Below, piece by piece: positions 6,590-9,269 of a stretch of 9,269 nt of DNA; position 1 is the first letter of the stretch; each line of letters starts with the position of its first letter. Source of the DNA: Oscillospiraceae bacterium. GTDB lineage: Bacteria > Bacillota > Clostridia > Oscillospirales > Acutalibacteraceae. A program made the translations under genes and the position numbers. The DNA is taken from the NCBI GenBank assembly GCA_003517915.1, contig DOZQ01000271.1:22243-31511 (forward strand), written 5' to 3'. The notes under the pieces were generated by a model. That model was not told the DNA's origin. It made no database searches and was given only the letters and a program-made list of their open reading frames with translations.

Positions 6590-7903
6590 CTAACTCCAAT
6601 TCAGTTCGTCATAGAGCGATTTTGTTTCTTTTAACGCTGTTCCAACTCTTTCCCTGAACCATTCCACATCATTGTCATTCAAACTAATGTTTGGGTAAAT
6701 TCTGGAAATGCTCGAAATCAATATCCCGTTTGACGCCAGATTACTGTTCAGTGCCGCGTCAAGCATCATGATATTCGCTGTATACTCCGAAGGCGAAGAC
6801 AGTACTTTTTCGCAGCAGTGATATGCGCCGCAAGAAGGCGGGCCTTGGGTAATCAGCGGCAACCCAACTTTTTCTGCTTCCTCCTCCAAAATGGTACGCA
6901 TTTTCAATGCCATACCGTTCATCGCTTTATAAACCGCCCCGCCGTTCCGCGAAAGTATTTCGAGAGTCGCCTTAACGGCCGCTGTTCCCAGCGGATATCC
7001 GTTGAACGTCCCCGCGTGGACTACCTTCTTTTCCGTAAGCAACGACATGATTGCGCGTTTTCCCGCCAGAGCCGACACCGGCAGTCCACCGCCGGCAATA
7101 GCTTTCCCCAGCGTGGTCAAATCTGGGATGATACCAAACTCCGCCTGTGCTCCTCCAAGGTTCATACGAAATCCGGTAATTATTTCATCGAAAATCAACA
7201 CGACATTATATTTACTGCAAAGCTCCCGCATTTTTTGCAAATAGCCTTCCGCGGGCATAACGCTTCCGCCATTGACGCAGACCGGCTCTGTTATAACAGT
7301 AGCAATCTCCCCGTGATGTTCATCCAAAAGCTGTTCCAGCGCCGCCGGATTATTCCACGGCAGAAGATAGCCTTGCGTCAAAGCGTCTTTGCCGCGCCCC
7401 AAAGTGCCCTTTGTGTCACCTTTATATTCGCATGGAATAAGAGGGCTGCTCTTTGTAGTTTTTCCTCCCATAATATTGTCCGCATTGCCGTGGTAATGAT
7501 TTTCAAATCTTACGATTTTCTCTTTTCCCGTATAAGCCCTTGCAAGCCGTATGGCGTTTTGCACAATTTCCGTGCCAGACACACCGAAGCGTACCATTTC
7601 GGCACAGGGGACAAAGCGTGATATAAGTTCCAAAGCTTCCGCATCCAAATCACAGTGGCTAACAGACAGAGCACGATCAATCAGAGCCTTTAGTTCAGAT
7701 AAATATTCTTTTTCTCCGTGTCCCAATATCATTGACCCAAACCTAGCGTATAGATCCAAATATTCTTTCCCGTCCATATCCCAAACTCGGCTATCCTTGG
7801 TTTTGACAAAATGCAACGGGCTTTCTTCCCACGGGATGTTAAAATTATAATGCACGCCGCCCGGCAAAATTTTTTTTACTCTCTTGCGGTATTCATTCAT
7901 CAT
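6590..7903 (-). CDS. Class III PLP aminotransferase, glutamate-1-semialdehyde aminotransferase-like (AMT type)
   Basis: A complete 437-residue fold-type I aminotransferase. Key residues are visible: the PLP phosphate-binding loop SGTE (109-112), the aromatic-His pair in ENHYHG (134-139), Asp239 in IFDEIITGFR that binds the pyridine nitrogen, and the Schiff-base Lys267 in TLGKAIAGG. The HAGTFNGYPLG stretch (296-306) is typical of the GSA-aminotransferase branch. In antibiotic clusters, AMT proteins or domains of this branch (for example in iturin-family synthases) transfer an amino group to a carrier-bound beta-keto acyl chain. True HemL is an alternative, but no haem gene is nearby and the neighbours are an ACP and AT. 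There are tandem ATG starts at 7903 and 7900. The nearest purine site (AAAGAAAGG) is about 14 bases away. A tiny ATG frame (7915-7901) whose TGA overlaps the start could couple translation. The gene starts 70 bases after the AT stop and probably shares its transcript. Confidence 0.92.
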   Translation of the reverse strand: MMNEYRKRVKKILPGGVHYNFNIPWEESPLHFVKTKDSRVWDMDGKEYLDLYARFGSMILGHGEKEYLSELKALIDRALSVSHCDLDAEALELISRFVPCAEMVRFGVSGTEIVQNAIRLARAYTGKEKIVRFENHYHGNADNIMGGKTTKSSPLIPCEYKGDTKGTLGRGKDALTQGYLLPWNNPAALEQLLDEHHGEIATVITEPVCVNGGSVMPAEGYLQKMRELCSKYNVVLIFDEIITGFRMNLGGAQAEFGIIPDLTTLGKAIAGGGLPVSALAGKRAIMSLLTEKKVVHAGTFNGYPLGTAAVKATLEILSRNGGAVYKAMNGMALKMRTILEEEAEKVGLPLITQGPPSCGAYHCCEKVLSSPSEYTANIMMLDAALNSNLASNGILISSISRIYPNISLNDNDVEWFRERVGTALKETKSLYDELNWS

Positions 7904-7973
7904 ATTAAAATCATGAACCTTTCTTTAGGAACTAGGACTCCACCCACAATTACTGACAGTTACCCACTAAAAA

Positions 7974-8972
7974 CTAAAAGTTCGAAGCGGTTCGCACCTT
8001 TTTTTGTGCCCTGCTAGCGGAGAAAATAAGATTTTCATCTCCTTCATATTTGCCTTCCCAATATAGGCATTCCTTCAAAGAGGGATTTTCATCTATCAGG
8101 TTTTTGCTTATGATGTTTGGACCTATGTCCACAAAAAAATCCAAGCCAAAACTGTGTCCGGCACCCTCCAGCGCCTGCGTCCACAGCACCGGGGAGGTGA
8201 TCTGGTTCAACAGCGCCTCTTTTATCTGCACGGCGCTTGTCAACACGGATGCGGTAACCGTCGAAAAAACCGGGATTTTCAGATCGTTAAAGTGCAGGTT
8301 TTCAAGTTCCGACGCAATGGCTTCGCGAAGCGGTTCCATCAAGGGACTGTGGTAAGGAGCATCCATTTTCATGGGCATCATGCGGAAAGGAATATAGTGC
8401 CCGTTCCATTCGCTCACATATTCATCCAATTTTGAAAGCCCTTTTTTTGTTCCGGCTACTATGTATTGCCTCGGGGAGTTATACCCACTTATTGTCACAT
8501 AGCCATAACCTACCGCAAGTTTGACCGCTTTTTCCAATTGTTCAGCGGTGACGTCCAAAACAATTCCTGCATGACCAAAACCCTTCTGCTGTGCCTCGTC
8601 CATGATTTCGCCGCGTCGTCTGGCAAAAAGCACGGCTTCCTCTATGCCAATTCCCCCGGCGACCACAAAGGCGGAAAGCTCCCCCAAACTGTGTCCAACC
8701 AAAACTTTAAAATTCCCAAGCGCCATATCCTTTAACGCGGAAAACAGTACATAGCTTGCCGTTAACACCAGCGGTTGCGCATTTTTTGATTTCGTCAGTT
8801 CTTTCATGATGCCTTTTTCCATCATTTCGCGTAAATCAATGCCCAGCACACTGCTGACCATTTTAAAGACTTCGGCTAATTTCGCATTTTCAGAAAGCAG
8901 CTTAGAGCACATCCCCGGATATTGGCTTCCCTGCCCCGGGAAAACTCCCGCGAAGTTTAAACTATTCGTCAT
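7974..8972 (-). CDS. Discrete malonyl-CoA:ACP acyltransferase-like protein (trans-acting AT)
   Basis: A 332-residue FabD-like acyltransferase from the ATG at 8972. It has the N-terminal GQGSQ (13-17), nucleophile Ser95 in GHSLGE, Arg120 in RRRGEIMDEA that salt-bridges the free carboxylate of malonyl-type substrates, catalytic His208 in DAPYHSPLM and Gln257 in QITSPVLW. Retention of that Arg argues for a dicarboxylate extender rather than an acyl-hydrolase role. The start is a choice: the ATG at 8972 has an AGGA site 8 bases upstream, while in-frame ATG 8978 and GTG 8990 lack a well-spaced site. All overlap the ACP gene (11 bases for 8972), implying coupled translation. It probably loads the partner ACP or AT-less PKS modules encoded outside the window. 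Compare FenF, ClbG and ZmaF. A housekeeping FabD is less likely because no other fatty-acid gene is present. Confidence 0.92.
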   Translation of the reverse strand: MTNSLNFAGVFPGQGSQYPGMCSKLLSENAKLAEVFKMVSSVLGIDLREMMEKGIMKELTKSKNAQPLVLTASYVLFSALKDMALGNFKVLVGHSLGELSAFVVAGGIGIEEAVLFARRRGEIMDEAQQKGFGHAGIVLDVTAEQLEKAVKLAVGYGYVTISGYNSPRQYIVAGTKKGLSKLDEYVSEWNGHYIPFRMMPMKMDAPYHSPLMEPLREAIASELENLHFNDLKIPVFSTVTASVLTSAVQIKEALLNQITSPVLWTQALEGAGHSFGLDFFVDIGPNIISKNLIDENPSLKECLYWEGKYEGDENLIFSASRAQKKVRTASNF

Positions 8973-9219
8973 CCTCATCTTCCTGTTCACTATTACTTAA
9001 ATATTCGGCAAATTCAGATATGGTCTTATACTCAAAAAGCGCGACGGGGCTTATGTTAACATTCAGCGCCTTTCGCATTCTGTTAATAACCTTTAGAGCC
9101 TGCACGGAGGTAAGACCAAGCTTTAAGAAATTTGCATCCTCGTCTATGTCCCCCGGCTTGCACTCCAACATAAGCGCAATCTCGTTTTTAATAAAAACAA
9201 TAATCTCTGATTCTTCCAC
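8962..9219 (-). CDS. Free-standing acyl carrier protein
   Basis: An 85-residue carrier protein with the usual four-helix pattern. Ser38 in LGLTSVQAL is the phosphopantetheine site. The residue before it is Thr in place of the Asp of the common DSL motif, which sets it apart from a housekeeping AcpP. The C-terminus is very acidic (EQEDEDDE). A GTG start at 9219 follows a clear GGAGG site (9232-9228) with an 8-base spacer, so the gene is complete. About 40 bases upstream a TAG at 9259-9257 or 9264-9262 could end the preceding gene, but too little is visible to tell. The stop overlaps the acyltransferase start, so AT and ACP are made together and the AT is its likely loading partner. The role is to carry a starter, an extender such as a substituted malonyl unit, or an intermediate that the aminotransferase or dehydrogenase acts on. 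Carrier function is firm. The cargo is inferred. Confidence 0.92.
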   Translation of the reverse strand: MEESEIIVFIKNEIALMLECKPGDIDEDANFLKLGLTSVQALKVINRMRKALNVNISPVALFEYKTISEFAEYLSNSEQEDEDDE

Positions 9220-9269
9220 AATACCGTCCTCCGTTTCATATTATTTTCGAATCTTCCTACTCTAACTGC

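Noticed and set aside
6818..7621. A 267-codon open frame on the plus strand opposite the aminotransferase
   Set aside because: It lies wholly inside a well-supported minus-strand gene with intact PLP motifs. Its translation is rich in Arg, Ser, Phe and Cys without a recognisable domain, as expected for an antisense shadow.
6590..7903. Aminotransferase as a haem-pathway HemL
   Set aside because: It shares the fold and motifs, but there are no haem genes around it and it follows an ACP and AT pair. HemL cannot be fully excluded without knowing whether the genome has another copy.
7974..9219. ACP and AT as housekeeping fatty-acid genes (acpP, fabD)
   Set aside because: The ACP lacks the DSL motif, no fabH, fabG, fabF or other fatty-acid genes are adjacent, and the next genes are an aminotransferase, an exporter and a type II thioesterase.
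9220..9239. An ATG at 9239 upstream of the ACP as an alternative start
   Set aside because: It is in a different frame from the carrier protein and lies upstream of the GGAGG site that serves the GTG at 9219.

Overview
The window looks like part of a secondary-metabolite (polyketide or polyketide/nonribosomal-peptide) gene cluster from a low-to-mid GC Gram-positive bacterium, most likely a Firmicute of Clostridia type. The reasons are strong purine-rich ribosome sites (AAAGGAGG-like), frequent TTG and GTG starts, tight gene packing, and a large two-repeat FtsX-family permease of the kind common in that group. I cannot name the genus. No rRNA, tRNA, transposase, CRISPR array or clear rho-independent terminator was seen.

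Every gene I accept lies on the minus strand, so the transcriptional order runs from the right edge to the left. First come a free-standing acyl carrier protein (9219-8962), a discrete trans-acting acyltransferase overlapping it (8972-7974) and a class III PLP aminotransferase of the glutamate-1-semialdehyde aminotransferase-like (AMT) type (7903-6590). Next, between two gaps of 117 and 129 bases, is a multi-pass membrane protein that resembles the CPBP/Abi family but has lost its catalytic residues (6472-5615). Then comes a compact block with overlaps or gaps of no more than about 20 bases: an ABC ATPase (5485-4781), its FtsX-like permease (4787-2436), a type II thioesterase (2422-1694), a nitrilase-superfamily amidase (1675-884) and a 3-hydroxyacyl-CoA dehydrogenase (879-46). 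A further gene starts at about base 24-27 and runs off the left edge.

How they may work together is inferred. The type II thioesterase normally clears misprimed carrier proteins, so large PKS or NRPS genes are expected just outside the window. The free ACP, discrete AT and 3-hydroxyacyl dehydrogenase are three of the parts used in hydroxymalonyl-, methoxymalonyl- or aminomalonyl-ACP pathways (FK520, zwittermicin, colibactin). The acyl-CoA dehydrogenase and the FkbH-like or serine-activating enzyme those pathways need are not in this window. The aminotransferase could place a beta-amine on a carrier-bound beta-keto intermediate, and the amidase could make a starter acid or trim an amide. The ABC exporter probably provides efflux and self-resistance, possibly helped by the CPBP-like protein.

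The points most worth following are the split unusual-extender-unit cassette, the CPBP-like protein stripped of its active site, the pairing of AMT and amidase, and the irregular translation signals at the CPBP-like and ABC genes.
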